Below are positions 35,685 through 44,170 of a DNA stretch of 64,000 nucleotides, in pieces. Made by a program: the position numbers and the translations under genes. The notes below the pieces were generated by a model. The model made no database searches. It was not told the DNA's origin and saw nothing but the letters and a program-made list of their open reading frames with translations. Location of the stretch: the NCBI RefSeq assembly GCF_001954195.1, contig NZ_MBES01000057.1:51030-115029 (forward strand), written 5' to 3'. The stretch's first letter is position 1. Each line of letters begins with the position of its first letter. This DNA is from Mycobacterium sp. IS-1264 (lineage in GTDB: Bacteria; Actinomycetota; Actinomycetes; Mycobacteriales; Mycobacteriaceae).

Positions 35685-36629
35685 ATGACGGCTGCGACGG
35701 CGCGCGCCGTACGGTTCGACCGTTACGGGGGCCGTGACGAGTTGTATGTGGCGGACATCGACATGCCGGAGCCGGGGCCGGGCGAGGTGGTGGTGGAAGT
35801 TCGCGCGGCCGGCATCAACCCCGGCGAGGCCGGTATCCGGGTCGGGGCGATGCACGACATGTTCCCCGCCACGTTTCCGTCCGGCGAGGGCAGCGACCTC
35901 GCCGGCGTCGTGACCGCTGTAGCGCCGGGAGTCACCGAGTTCGAGGTCGGCGACGAGGTGCTGGGTTTCAGTTTCCGGCGATCCAGCCACGCCACCCACA
36001 CCGCGGTTCCCGTCAATCAACTTATCCGCAAACCTCCCGAATTGAGTTGGGAGGTCGCGGGTTCGCTCTACGTCGTGGGTGTGACGGCGTATGCCGCCGT
36101 CCGGGCCGTCGCGCCCCAACCGGGCGAGACTGTGGCCGTATCGGCGGCGGCGGGCGGGGTCGGCAGCCTTGTCGTGCAACTGCTGGTCCTGCGCCAGGCG
36201 CGGGTGTTGGGCATCGCGGGGCCCGGCAACGCCGACTGGCTGCGCGCGCACGGCGTCGTCCCGGTCGCCTACGGGGAAGGCCTGGCCGACCGGCTGCGAG
36301 AGGCCGCCCCGAACGGAATCGATGCGTTCATCGACTTGTTCGGTCCGGACTACGTCCAGCTCGCAGTCGATCTCGGCGTGGCGCCCGAGCGGATCGATAC
36401 CATCATCTCGTTTCAGAAGGCGGGCGAAGTCGGCGCCAAGACCGAGGGCAGCCAGGAGGCGTCGACCCCGGAAGTGCTCGCCGAAATCGCCCACCTGGTC
36501 GCCACCGGTGCCCTTGAATTCGATATCGCCGCAACCTACCCGCTGGACCGGGTCGCCGACGCCTTCGAGGAGCTCGAACAGCGGCACACGCACGGCAAAA
36601 TCGTTCTGCTGCCCAACGATTCGCGGTAG
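35685..36629 (+). CDS. Zinc-independent quinone oxidoreductase/alcohol dehydrogenase family enzyme
   Basis: The 314-residue medium-chain dehydrogenase/reductase has a GroES-like N-terminal domain (DMPEPGPGEVVVEVRAAGINPGEAGIR), then [27 protein letters not shown]. The nucleotide-binding motif is VSAAAGGVGSLVVQLL (AxxGGVGxxxxQ) near residue 149. Catalytic zinc cysteines are absent, so it is the NADPH:quinone reductase or enoyl reductase type. The C-terminus LDRVADAFEELEQRHTHGKIVLLP is typical. GAAGGAG precedes the ATG. The substrate is unknown. Confidence 0.92.
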   Translation: MTAATARAVRFDRYGGRDELYVADIDMPEPGPGEVVVEVRAAGINPGEAGIRVGAMHDMFPATFPSGEGSDLAGVVTAVAPGVTEFEVGDEVLGFSFRRSSHATHTAVPVNQLIRKPPELSWEVAGSLYVVGVTAYAAVRAVAPQPGETVAVSAAAGGVGSLVVQLLVLRQARVLGIAGPGNADWLRAHGVVPVAYGEGLADRLREAAPNGIDAFIDLFGPDYVQLAVDLGVAPERIDTIISFQKAGEVGAKTEGSQEASTPEVLAEIAHLVATGALEFDIAATYPLDRVADAFEELEQRHTHGKIVLLPNDSR

Positions 36630-36660
36630 TTGCGCGACACCGGTCGGACGATGGAACGAA

Positions 36661-36870
36661 TCACCGCCGGTCGTCGACCGGGGGGTGGCCGCCCAACGAG
36701 GCGGTGACCACCGCGATCGGCATCCGTGACACGTACAGGTTGGCCCGCTCCTGGGGAGTCAGGGCGCTGCGGGCGCGCAACTTGTCAGCCAGCAGCCGAG
36801 CCGACCGCAGGAACGCCCGTCCGTGCCCACGGGTCCGGCCGGTAACACGGTGCGTAACAACGAAAGCCAT
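36661..36870 (-). CDS. Small conserved-type protein controlled by an M-box leader
   Basis: The 69-residue basic protein reads AFVVTHRVTGRTRGHGRAFL, then RSARLLADKLRARSALTPQE, RANLYVSRMPIAVVTASLGG and a short tail. It has no membrane helix and no recognised domain. AGAAGGAG at 7 bases before the ATG is one of the best ribosome-binding sites in the window, which supports a real gene. Upstream lie a proline-rich leader ORF and an M-box riboswitch, so it is probably made when magnesium is low. In M. tuberculosis an M-box precedes Rv1535, another short protein of unknown role; I suspect homology but cannot verify it. Confidence 0.72.
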   Translation of the reverse strand: MAFVVTHRVTGRTRGHGRAFLRSARLLADKLRARSALTPQERANLYVSRMPIAVVTASLGGHPPVDDRR

Positions 36871-36927
36871 GATCTTTCTCCTTCTGGAGGCCCGATCGGC
36901 TCATGGCATTCGGGCATGCACGCCACT

Positions 36928-37002
36928 TCAGGCGGACAAAGCAATGCCGGAACCGGGTCGGGGCAAGGGGTATATCGGATAGGGACTATCGCCGGGACTC
37001 AT
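36928..37002 (-). CDS. Proline-rich leader peptide in the M-box transcript (24 codons)
   Basis: The ORF encodes M-S-P-G-D-S-P-Y-P-I-Y-P-L-P-R-P-G-S-G-I-A-L-S-A. Six of 24 residues are proline, five of them in the ten-residue segment P7-P16. AGGAGG (bases 37013-37018) lies 10 bases upstream, inside the longer GAGGAGGTGAGG. The stop is 57 bases before the downstream small gene. Enterobacterial mgtA and mgtC leaders use comparable proline-rich ORFs (MgtL, MgtP) to couple translation speed to expression. No protein-level evidence is available here. Confidence 0.65.
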   Translation of the reverse strand: MSPGDSPYPIYPLPRPGSGIALSA

Positions 37003-37069
37003 CTCGCCCTCACCTCCTCACGGCCGGGACACACGCGGGTGTCATCACCTCGGTAACGGAAGAGGAAAT

Positions 37070-37091
37070 GACCGGCGTAACAACGCCGGTC
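37070..37091 (-). terminator. Expression-platform hairpin of the M-box leader
   Basis: On the minus strand GACCGGCG-TTGTTA-CGCCGGTC forms a perfect 8-bp stem directly after the riboswitch P1 helix, followed by ATTTCC. It fits a transcription terminator or Rho-linked pause site that magnesium binding would favour. The U-tract is short. Confidence 0.6.
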
Positions 37092-37259
37092 GCACCCCTC
37101 TCGTCGGAGCTTTGGCACTGCACGGCGTATCCGGAACATCTCCGGAAGCCACTTGGGCTCAACCCTTGGGTCCGGGAAGAGCTGTCCTGACCCGGGGCGT
37201 CTCTCGACGTTCGGGGTCAGTGGCCTGTATCCGTGCAGACGCCTCACCTACCGAGGTGC
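37091..37259 (-). ncRNA. M-box (ykoK leader) magnesium riboswitch
   Basis: Reading the minus strand, the conserved M-box core is present in order: GGTAGGTGAGGC, then GCACGGATACAGGCCACTG, ACCCC, AGACGCCCCGGGTCA, a variable arm, and GCCGTGCAGTGCCAAAGCTC. The B. subtilis mgtE M-box as I recall it has the same blocks (TAGGTGAGGC, ACGCTGCTGCCC, GACGCCAATGGGTCA and the GCCATACAGTGCTAAAGCTC end). GCACCTC at 37259-37253 pairs with GAGGGGTGC near 37100-37092 as P1. M-box RNAs bind several Mg2+ ions and turn off downstream expression at high magnesium. Confidence 0.9.
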
Positions 37260-37269
37260 TTGCCCGTCA

Positions 37270-37298
37270 ATGCTGACATGGGGCTCGCTCCTCGTCAA
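37270..37298 (-). promoter_or_regulatory. Sigma-A-like promoter of the M-box transcript
   Basis: On the minus strand TTGACG (37298-37293), a 17-base spacer and CAGCAT (37275-37270) form a plausible promoter. The expected start, about 37263, is 4 bases before the first paired base of the riboswitch. Confidence 0.6.
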
Positions 37299-37332
37299 AC
37301 TCGGCGCGCGGTCACGGCCTACCCTCGTGGGC

Positions 37333-37992
37333 ATGGCCACAACTTTGCAGGACCCTCGGGTCGCGACCGTTCTCGACCGGATGTACAACGAAGCGAAAAA
37401 CCAGATGTCGCTCTTGCGTGAGCGGCGCGATCAGTTCGCCCGGCCGATGACCACCGCGGAACGCGCCGAGGCGATGAGCGAGTTCTACATCCCGGTGACC
37501 CCCGAAGCCGGCCGCCTGCTGTACGCGTTGGTGCGCGCGACGCGTCCGACCACGGTGGTCGAATTCGGGATGTCGTTCGGCATCTCGGCCATTCATCTGG
37601 CGGCCGCGGTGCGCGACAACGGCATCGGCCGAGTGGTCACCACCGAGCTCAGCGAGACCAAGATCGCCGCCGCAAAAAAGACTTTCGCCGAGACCGGTCT
37701 GGACGAGGTCATCACCGTTCTCGAAGGCGATGCCCTCACCACGTTGCAGGACCTGGACGGGCCTGTCGAGTTCGTCCTGCTCGACGGTTGGAAAGATCTG
37801 TATCTGCCGGTGATCGAGCTGCTCGAACCGCGCCTGCCCACGGGTGCGTTGATCGTCGCCGACAACACCAGCGCGGCGGATACCGGTCCCTACCTCGAGC
37901 TCGTGCGCAATCCCGACAACGGCTACACCAGCTTCAATTTCCAGGTCCGCGAAAGTGACAGCATGGAAATCAGCTGCTGCACAAACGATTAA
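37333..37992 (+). CDS. O-methyltransferase family 3-like, SAM-dependent
   Basis: The 219-residue class I methyltransferase has the SAM-binding motif VVEFGMSFGISAIHLAAAV (about residues 75-93). Then come VVTTELSETKIAAAKKTFAETGL, VLEGDALTTL and VEFVLLDGWKDLYLPVIELLEPRLPTGALIVADNT. The pattern matches the caffeoyl-CoA-type O-methyltransferase family, which needs a metal. The ATG at 37333 is preceded by CGTGGGC. It starts 35 bases from the M-box promoter in the opposite direction. The acceptor is unknown. Confidence 0.88.
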   Translation: MATTLQDPRVATVLDRMYNEAKNQMSLLRERRDQFARPMTTAERAEAMSEFYIPVTPEAGRLLYALVRATRPTTVVEFGMSFGISAIHLAAAVRDNGIGRVVTTELSETKIAAAKKTFAETGLDEVITVLEGDALTTLQDLDGPVEFVLLDGWKDLYLPVIELLEPRLPTGALIVADNTSAADTGPYLELVRNPDNGYTSFNFQVRESDSMEISCCTND

Positions 37993-37995
37993 CGC

Positions 37996-40089
37996 CTACC
38001 TCAGCGATTCCTCGAGCCACGGCGTCAGCCACTTCACGCCTTCCGGGGTGAGGTGCACGCCGTCGCTGCGCACCTTGATTCCGTCGACCTTGGCGCTGTA
38101 AACACCGTCCGGACACAGCTTCTTGTTCAGGTCGAGGATCTGCACGCCCTTGTGGTGGCTAACCGTGTTGCGCAGCATGGTGTTCCACTGCTTGACCCGG
38201 TCCGGCTGGTCCTCCGGGTACAGGCGGCCATCCGGCTTTTCGCCGCCGCGGCTGTAGGGCACGGTCGCCACCACCACGCGAACCCCCGGCACGCTCACGA
38301 TGTTCAGCGCCCGCTCGAGCTCACCGTTGAGGTACGCGTCGAAGGTCGGATCGCCGATGTGGGTCCACTGCCCCTCGTTCACCCGGTCGACGGTCTCCCA
38401 GCGGCCGATGATGAGCAGGGCGACGTCCGGCTGGTCCTGGCCGACCTGCGTCGACCAGCGCGTCGGCCAGGTGTCGCATTCCGCTCTTTGCTCCAGCGTT
38501 TGGCCGATATACCGGTACGGCGTGCCGCGCACCAGGCTGCAACCGATGACGGTGTGGTCGAGGAAAGCGAATCCGGGCGTCGGCGGTAGATAGTGCATCC
38601 AGGTCCAGCCGATCGAATCGCCGAACACCGAAACGGTGAACGGGCGGTTGGGATCTCGAGGCCGCGGGCGAACCACGCCGGGCGGCGACGGCGACACCGC
38701 CGCGACGGAGGAAACCCCCGGCGGCAAACCGGTCTCCCGTAGCGCGGGCCCGGTTCCCACCGGAACCAGAAACAAGGTGATCGCGGCGGCGCTCGCCACG
38801 GTGGCAGCCGCCAGCGGCAACAGCGGTACCCGCTCCGGTCGCCAGCGCCGGATCGGTTGCTCGATCAGCCACCACGATGCGGCGGCCACGGCCACCGTGG
38901 CGGCGCACCGGGCGGCGAACAGCGGCAGTCCGGTCCAGCCGGTTCGTTCCCCGTTGAGTGCCAAGAAGATTGGCCAGTGCCACAGATAGACGCCGTAGGA
39001 AATGGTGCCGAGCCACACCAGTGGTGGCGTGGCCAGGATGCGGGCGATGACGCCGCGCTGTTCCATCGCCACCGGCGCGACCACCAACACGGCCGCGATC
39101 GCGACCGCGATCAGCAGACCGTGGCGAAACTCACCGACATTGCCCGTCGCGTAGTGTGTGGCGGCCGCCAGAACGGCCACCCCGACAAACGGCAGGGCGC
39201 GCGCGGTGCGACGCCCCCACCGAGTCCGGATCATGCACCAGCCGCGGTTCAGCGACGGCCAATCCCGAACCAGCAGAGCCGCCGCCGCGGAGCCGACCAG
39301 CAACGCCTGCGCGCGGGTGTCGGTGCCGAAATAGATTCGGTCGCGGGTGCTGTCGGAGACGAACACGATGGCCGCCGCGGCCGAAGCCAGCGCCCCCAAC
39401 GTCGCGATCACGAACACGGCGAAGCGGACCCCGCCCACGGTCGCCCGCATGAAGTAACGCCTGGCCCGCGCCGCCAACAGCAGCGTGACCGCGATTAGCA
39501 GCACCGGCCAGACGAAGTAGTACTGCTCCTCCACGCCGAGCGACCAGGTGTGCTGCAGCGGTGAGGGCGGGGCGCCCTGCGTGAAGTAGTCGGTCTTCTG
39601 GGCCACGAACCGCCAATTCGCGATCCACAGGAACGCCGCGACCGCGTCGTCCCGCAGTCCGTTCAGGGCCTGGTAGGGAAGGAGTTCGCGGGCCGCCCCC
39701 ACGGTGATCACCATCAACACCAGCGCGGGCAACAGCCGGCGGGCACGGCGAATCCAGAAGCCGGTCAGCTCGATACGGCCGCTGCTCCTGAGCTCGTCGA
39801 GTAGCAGCGAGGTGATCAGGAAGCCGCTGAGGACGAAGAAGATGTCGACGCCGATGAACCCGCCGCTCACGCCGGGGATGCCGCCGTGCCCGACGAGCAC
39901 CAGCGCGACCGCTATCGCGCGAAGCCCGTCCAGCGCGGGAATGCCGCTGCGCCGTTCCGGTTGGTCCCAGATCGCCAGCCGACCGACACGTCGCACGGGA
40001 GCGACCCACCGGGGCCGCCGAGCAGAAGGCGCCGGTGCGGGATGCCTCCCGCCCGGATCAGTGTCCGCTGTTAACGCGCCCTGGCCCAT
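37996..40089 (-). CDS. Acyltransferase-3/SGNH fusion membrane protein (Rv0111-like)
   Basis: The 697-residue protein joins an N-terminal acyltransferase-3 membrane domain (residues about 50-400) to a C-terminal SGNH-hydrolase domain, as in OafA-type O-acetyltransferases. It has SGIPALDGLRAIAVALVLVGHGG, DIFFVLSGFLITSLLLDE, the motif HTWSLGVEEQYYFVWPVLLI and about ten helices. The C-terminal part has VSVFGDSIGWTWMHYLP (GDS motif) and a terminal SDGVHLTPEG (DxxH). It probably acetylates or acylates an extracytoplasmic glycan or lipid. It converges on the O-methyltransferase gene with 3 bases between. Confidence 0.9.
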   Translation of the reverse strand: MGQGALTADTDPGGRHPAPAPSARRPRWVAPVRRVGRLAIWDQPERRSGIPALDGLRAIAVALVLVGHGGIPGVSGGFIGVDIFFVLSGFLITSLLLDELRSSGRIELTGFWIRRARRLLPALVLMVITVGAARELLPYQALNGLRDDAVAAFLWIANWRFVAQKTDYFTQGAPPSPLQHTWSLGVEEQYYFVWPVLLIAVTLLLAARARRYFMRATVGGVRFAVFVIATLGALASAAAAIVFVSDSTRDRIYFGTDTRAQALLVGSAAAALLVRDWPSLNRGWCMIRTRWGRRTARALPFVGVAVLAAATHYATGNVGEFRHGLLIAVAIAAVLVVAPVAMEQRGVIARILATPPLVWLGTISYGVYLWHWPIFLALNGERTGWTGLPLFAARCAATVAVAAASWWLIEQPIRRWRPERVPLLPLAAATVASAAAITLFLVPVGTGPALRETGLPPGVSSVAAVSPSPPGVVRPRPRDPNRPFTVSVFGDSIGWTWMHYLPPTPGFAFLDHTVIGCSLVRGTPYRYIGQTLEQRAECDTWPTRWSTQVGQDQPDVALLIIGRWETVDRVNEGQWTHIGDPTFDAYLNGELERALNIVSVPGVRVVVATVPYSRGGEKPDGRLYPEDQPDRVKQWNTMLRNTVSHHKGVQILDLNKKLCPDGVYSAKVDGIKVRSDGVHLTPEGVKWLTPWLEESLR

Positions 40090-40210
40090 GCCGATGCGTC
40101 GCTGCCCCTCCTCTTGATCGCAGCCAGCCTAGTGGCGTCGCGGGCGGATTCAGGAGATAGACACGCGAAGACACGCAACGGTTTCCGGTTGCGGCGGCCC
40201 CTTTTTCGGG

Positions 40211-41389
40211 CTATGCCGGCGCGCCCGGATTCGCGTCTGCGGGCGCCAGTCCGAGTTCTTCGAGTACCTCCGCGGTGTCCGCGCCTAACTCCGGAGCGGG
40301 CCCGGCGACGCGGCCCGGTGTCCGGGAAAACCAGGTCGGTACACCGGGGAATCGCACCGGGCCGTGGACCGTGTCCAGCGTCTCGAAAAAACCGACGGCG
40401 TTGAGGTGGTCGTCGTCGAACAAGGTCGCCGGGCTGGACAGCGCCGCGGCGGGGATCTGAAGGTCGCGAAAGAGGTCGAGCCATTCCTGGGTCGTTCGCT
40501 GCACCAGCGTTTCGGCCAGTAGCGCGTACACGGTGTCGATCTGGCGCGCGCGCCGCTCGAGCGTGCCGTAGAGATCGCTGGCCCACGGTGGCCGCACGGC
40601 TTCCATGAACGCGGCCCAGTGCTTGTCGTTGTAGATCAGCGCCGCGATGTACCCGTCGCTGGTGCGGTACGGCCGCCGGTTGGGGGCGACCGTGCGGGGA
40701 TAGACCGCCGGGCCCAGCGGCGGGTCGAACATGGCGCCGTTGGCGTGTTCGACGAGCATGAACGAGGCCATCGTCTCGAACATGCCGACCTCGACCTCTT
40801 GCCCCTCCCCGGTGCGCTCGCGGTGGAACAACGCCATCATGGTGGCGTAGAGTGCGGTGAGCCCGGCGACTTTGTCGGCCAATATGGTTCCCACGTAATT
40901 GGGTTCGCCGGTCAGCTGTTCCTGCACGTAGGGCAGCCCGCACGCGGCCTGGATCGTGTCGTCGTAGGCCGGCAAATCTCCCTTCGGCCCACGCCGGCCG
41001 TACCCGTAGCAGTTCGTGTACACGATGGCGGGATTGATCGCGGCCACTTCGTCGTAGCTGAAGCCGAGCCGGGCGACCGCCTTGGACCGCATCGAGTGGA
41101 TGAACACGTCGGCCTGTTCGATGAGCGCCCGCAGGGCGGTCTTGCCGGAGTCGGACTGCAGGTCGAGGGTGACACCGCGCTTGCCGCGGTTGACGTTGAC
41201 GAAGACGCCGCCCATGCCCCGCACCGGACCGACCGAGATGTAGCGCGTGTCGTCTCCCTGCGGCGGTTCGACCTTGATCACGTCGGCGCCCATGTCTGCC
41301 ATGATCTGGGTGCAGTAGGGACCCATCACCATCGCCGTGAGGTCGACGACACGCACACCGGCCAGCGGTCCGGCCCCGTGGTCAGCCAT
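40211..41389 (-). CDS. CaiB/BaiF (type III) CoA-transferase
   Basis: The 392-residue protein has the family opening LAGVRVVDLTAMVMGPYCTQIMADMGADVIKVEPPQGDDTR, followed by VNVNRGKRGVTLDLQSDSGKTAL. The YDEVAAINPAIVYTNCYGYGRRGP and DTIQAACGL segments contain the catalytic Asp region. It moves CoA between a donor acyl-CoA and a free acid, as in formyl-CoA or carnitine metabolism. The start at 41389 is inside the upstream SDR gene (8-base overlap). It is the last gene of the island's minus-strand operon and presumably activates the pathway acid. Confidence 0.92.
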   Translation of the reverse strand: MADHGAGPLAGVRVVDLTAMVMGPYCTQIMADMGADVIKVEPPQGDDTRYISVGPVRGMGGVFVNVNRGKRGVTLDLQSDSGKTALRALIEQADVFIHSMRSKAVARLGFSYDEVAAINPAIVYTNCYGYGRRGPKGDLPAYDDTIQAACGLPYVQEQLTGEPNYVGTILADKVAGLTALYATMMALFHRERTGEGQEVEVGMFETMASFMLVEHANGAMFDPPLGPAVYPRTVAPNRRPYRTSDGYIAALIYNDKHWAAFMEAVRPPWASDLYGTLERRARQIDTVYALLAETLVQRTTQEWLDLFRDLQIPAAALSSPATLFDDDHLNAVGFFETLDTVHGPVRFPGVPTWFSRTPGRVAGPAPELGADTAEVLEELGLAPADANPGAPA

Positions 41390-42317
41390 GGCTGGCGCCT
41401 TCCCGGGTCGCCCGCGTGGCGGTGTCGAAGCTGTAGCGGATGTGGTCGGTATGACCATCGGGTACAACGGGAAAGACCAGCGGCGCAGCGAGATAACGGA
41501 TGGCGTCGATCTGCTGGGCCACGTCCTCGATCGACCACGAGGGACGGTGCACGCCGGGGGTCTCCGCGACAACCGCTTTGGCCACCCGGCCCGCAATGGC
41601 GATCAGCATCTCACCGGTCACCGGGCAGGTTTCGTGCGCCAGCAGGCCCACCACCGGCGCCACCAACTCCGCGCCCATCGGTGGGTATGCCGAAATATCC
41701 AGGCCCTCAGCCATTCTGGTGACCGCCGACGGGACGATGACATTGCAGAGCACGCCGTCGGCGGCGCCTTCGAGTGCGACGACATTGGACAGCCCAATCA
41801 GGCCCGCCTTGGCGGCGGCGTAGTTCGCGACCGCGTGATTGCCGTACAGGCCGCCGATCGACGAGGTCAAGACGACACGGCCGTAGTGCGCGGCGCACAT
41901 GACGGGGAATGCCGGCCGCACCACGTGGAAGGCCCCGCGCAGATGAACGTCGATGACCGCATCGAAATCCTCGTAGCTCATCTCCTTCAGCGAGGCGCGC
42001 CGCACGTTGCCGGCGTTGTGGACGAGGATGTCGATCCGCCCGTAGTTCGCGAGCGCGGCTTGGATGATGGCTTGGCCACCTTCGGGCGTCGCCACTGAGT
42101 CAACGGATGCCACCGCGTCGCCGCCCGCCGCCGTGATCTCGGCGACCACCTGCCGCGCGGGACCCTCGTCGGTGCCGGATCCGGTCAGAGCGCCGCCGGT
42201 GTCGTTGACGACGACCTTGGCACCCCTGGACGCCAACAGCAGCGCGTACTCGCGCCCCAGTCCCCTGCCGCCGCCCGTCACGACGGCCACCCGATCGTCG
42301 AACCTGAGTTCAGCCAT
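41382..42317 (-). CDS. Short-chain dehydrogenase/reductase, HSD17B4-like type
   Basis: The 311-residue SDR has the motif VVTGGGRGLGREYALLLASRGAKVVVNDTGG (GxxxGxG, residues about 13-43), NAG, and the catalytic YAAAKAG preceded by SS. The long insertion GALTGSGTDEGPARQVVAEI is characteristic of the multifunctional hydroxyacyl-CoA/steroid dehydrogenase group. ATG at 42317 shares a base with the monooxygenase stop. The likely role is oxidation of a 3-hydroxyacyl-CoA or alcohol of the island's pathway. Confidence 0.93.
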   Translation of the reverse strand: MAELRFDDRVAVVTGGGRGLGREYALLLASRGAKVVVNDTGGALTGSGTDEGPARQVVAEITAAGGDAVASVDSVATPEGGQAIIQAALANYGRIDILVHNAGNVRRASLKEMSYEDFDAVIDVHLRGAFHVVRPAFPVMCAAHYGRVVLTSSIGGLYGNHAVANYAAAKAGLIGLSNVVALEGAADGVLCNVIVPSAVTRMAEGLDISAYPPMGAELVAPVVGLLAHETCPVTGEMLIAIAGRVAKAVVAETPGVHRPSWSIEDVAQQIDAIRYLAAPLVFPVVPDGHTDHIRYSFDTATRATREGASHG

Positions 42318-44170
42318 CACGATCCCAACGCGAGGCCATCCAGCTCACCGGTGGCGCGCCACGCGGCCAACAGGTCGCCGAAGGCGTAAAAGCCGGGCCC
42401 GTAGGGCTCACCCAGATGGGACCGGATCCCTTCGCCCTTCGCGGTTCCCATGCCACCGCCTTCGTTGTTGTAGTAGCCCGGTGTGCATTCCAGGTCGAAC
42501 TGGCTGTTGTCGATCGCGGTGTCCCGGATGGTTTTGCACCATTCATCCTGCGCCTCTTGGGTGGGTTCGACCGTAGCCGCGCCGCGGGCCAACGCTTCGG
42601 AGATGATGTAGGCGATGTGCTCGCCCTGCAGTTCATAGTTGGCTGCGATGTTCGCCGAGATACCGACCTGGGTGAACCCGGTGAAGAACTGGTTGGGAAA
42701 TTCGCGGCTGGTCATCCCGTGAAATGTCTTGTAGCCGTTGCGCCAGTGGTCGAAAAGCGACAACCCGCCTCGGCCGGCGATGGTGTCGATGGAGTAGCGG
42801 CGGCTGATCTCCGTCGTGATCTCGAACCCGCTGGCGTAGATGATGCAGTCGACTTCGTACTCGACGCCGTTGGCGACCAGACCCTTTTCCGTCGCCCGCT
42901 CCACGCCTTTCGTCGACGACACGTCGACCAGTGTCACGTTGGGACGGTTGAAGGTCGGAAGGTAGTCGTCGTTGGTGCATGGTCGCTTGCACAGGAACCG
43001 GTAGTAGGGCTTGAGCGCCTCGGCCGTGCCGGGGTCGTCGACGATGCTCTCGACCCTGCGCCGCAGGCGCTCCATGACTTTGTAGTCCTCTTCTTCACGG
43101 ATGGCCATGAACTGCTCGGGCGTCATCGACGCCGGGTCTTCGAGTGTGAGAACCCGCGCGGCGGTATTGCGGCCGAGCTCGGTCCAGAAGTCGCACACGT
43201 AGTCGGGTTGGCCCAGCGCCATTCCCTCGAACGTCCAGGCGTGGAAGTTGCGCTGCCGCTCCTTCTGCCAGCCCGGCCGCAGCGTTTTCACCCACTCGGG
43301 ATCGGTCGGCGTGTTGTTGCGCGCGCCCACCGACGACGGCGTGCGCTGAAACACGTAGAGCTGTTTGGCATCCCGGCCCAGGAACGGCACGATTTGGACG
43401 GCGGTCGCCCCGGTGCCCACCACCGCGACGCGTTTGTCGGCGAGCTTATGCAGCCCGCCGTTGCTATCCCCGCCGGTGTACTCGTAGTCCCAGCGTGACG
43501 AGTGAAAGCTGTGCCCCTTGAAGTCGTTGATGCCCGGAATGCCGGGCAGCTTGGGCCGGTGAAAGGGGCCCGACGCCATGACCACGAATCGGGCCCGGAT
43601 GTCGTCGTCGCGATTGGTGCTGACCCGCCAGCGCTTGATCTCCTCGTCCCAGTGCAGGGCCCGGACCTGGGTGGAGAAGATCGCGGAGTCGTAGAGGCCG
43701 AAATGCTTTCCGATGCGCCGGCAATGCTCGTGGATCTCGGTGCCGTCGGCGAACTTCTTGCTCGGCATGTAGTTGAGCTCTTCCAGTAGCGGTATGTAGC
43801 AGTACGATTCGTTGTCGCACTGCAGTCCGGGGAACCGGTTCCAGTACCAGACGCCACCGAAGTCGCCGCCCAACTCGATGATCCGGACGTCGTCGACGCC
43901 GGCCTTCTTCAGATACGCGGCACACAGCAGGCCCCCGAATCCGCCGCCGAGCACGGCGACGTCGATGTCCTCCGAGATCGCGTCGCGGACCAGCGGCGGC
44001 GAGTGTGGGTCGGTTTCGTAAAACCCCGCAAAGTCGTCGACGAGTTCGATGTACTGCTTGGAACCCTCTGGGCGCAGCCGCTTTTCGCGCTCCTGACGGT
44101 ACTTTTCGCGCAACGCCGGGAGGTCGATGTCGTCCGGCGTCGGCGTGGGTGGGCAATCCGGATTCGTCAT
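42317..44170 (-). CDS. Flavin-dependent monooxygenase, Baeyer-Villiger type
   Basis: The 617-residue protein has an N-terminal FAD Rossmann motif (VAVLGGGFGGLLCAAYLKKAG) and a second NADPH motif (VAVVGTGATAVQIVPFLG). The Baeyer-Villiger fingerprint FKGHSFHSSRWDY fits FxGxxxHxxxW exactly. It inserts oxygen next to a carbonyl to give an ester or lactone. It overlaps the LLM gene by 4 bases and is encoded between a Rieske oxygenase unit and a CoA-transferase, suggesting degradation of a cyclic or branched ketone. Confidence 0.93.
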   Translation of the reverse strand: MTNPDCPPTPTPDDIDLPALREKYRQEREKRLRPEGSKQYIELVDDFAGFYETDPHSPPLVRDAISEDIDVAVLGGGFGGLLCAAYLKKAGVDDVRIIELGGDFGGVWYWNRFPGLQCDNESYCYIPLLEELNYMPSKKFADGTEIHEHCRRIGKHFGLYDSAIFSTQVRALHWDEEIKRWRVSTNRDDDIRARFVVMASGPFHRPKLPGIPGINDFKGHSFHSSRWDYEYTGGDSNGGLHKLADKRVAVVGTGATAVQIVPFLGRDAKQLYVFQRTPSSVGARNNTPTDPEWVKTLRPGWQKERQRNFHAWTFEGMALGQPDYVCDFWTELGRNTAARVLTLEDPASMTPEQFMAIREEEDYKVMERLRRRVESIVDDPGTAEALKPYYRFLCKRPCTNDDYLPTFNRPNVTLVDVSSTKGVERATEKGLVANGVEYEVDCIIYASGFEITTEISRRYSIDTIAGRGGLSLFDHWRNGYKTFHGMTSREFPNQFFTGFTQVGISANIAANYELQGEHIAYIISEALARGAATVEPTQEAQDEWCKTIRDTAIDNSQFDLECTPGYYNNEGGGMGTAKGEGIRSHLGEPYGPGFYAFGDLLAAWRATGELDGLALGS

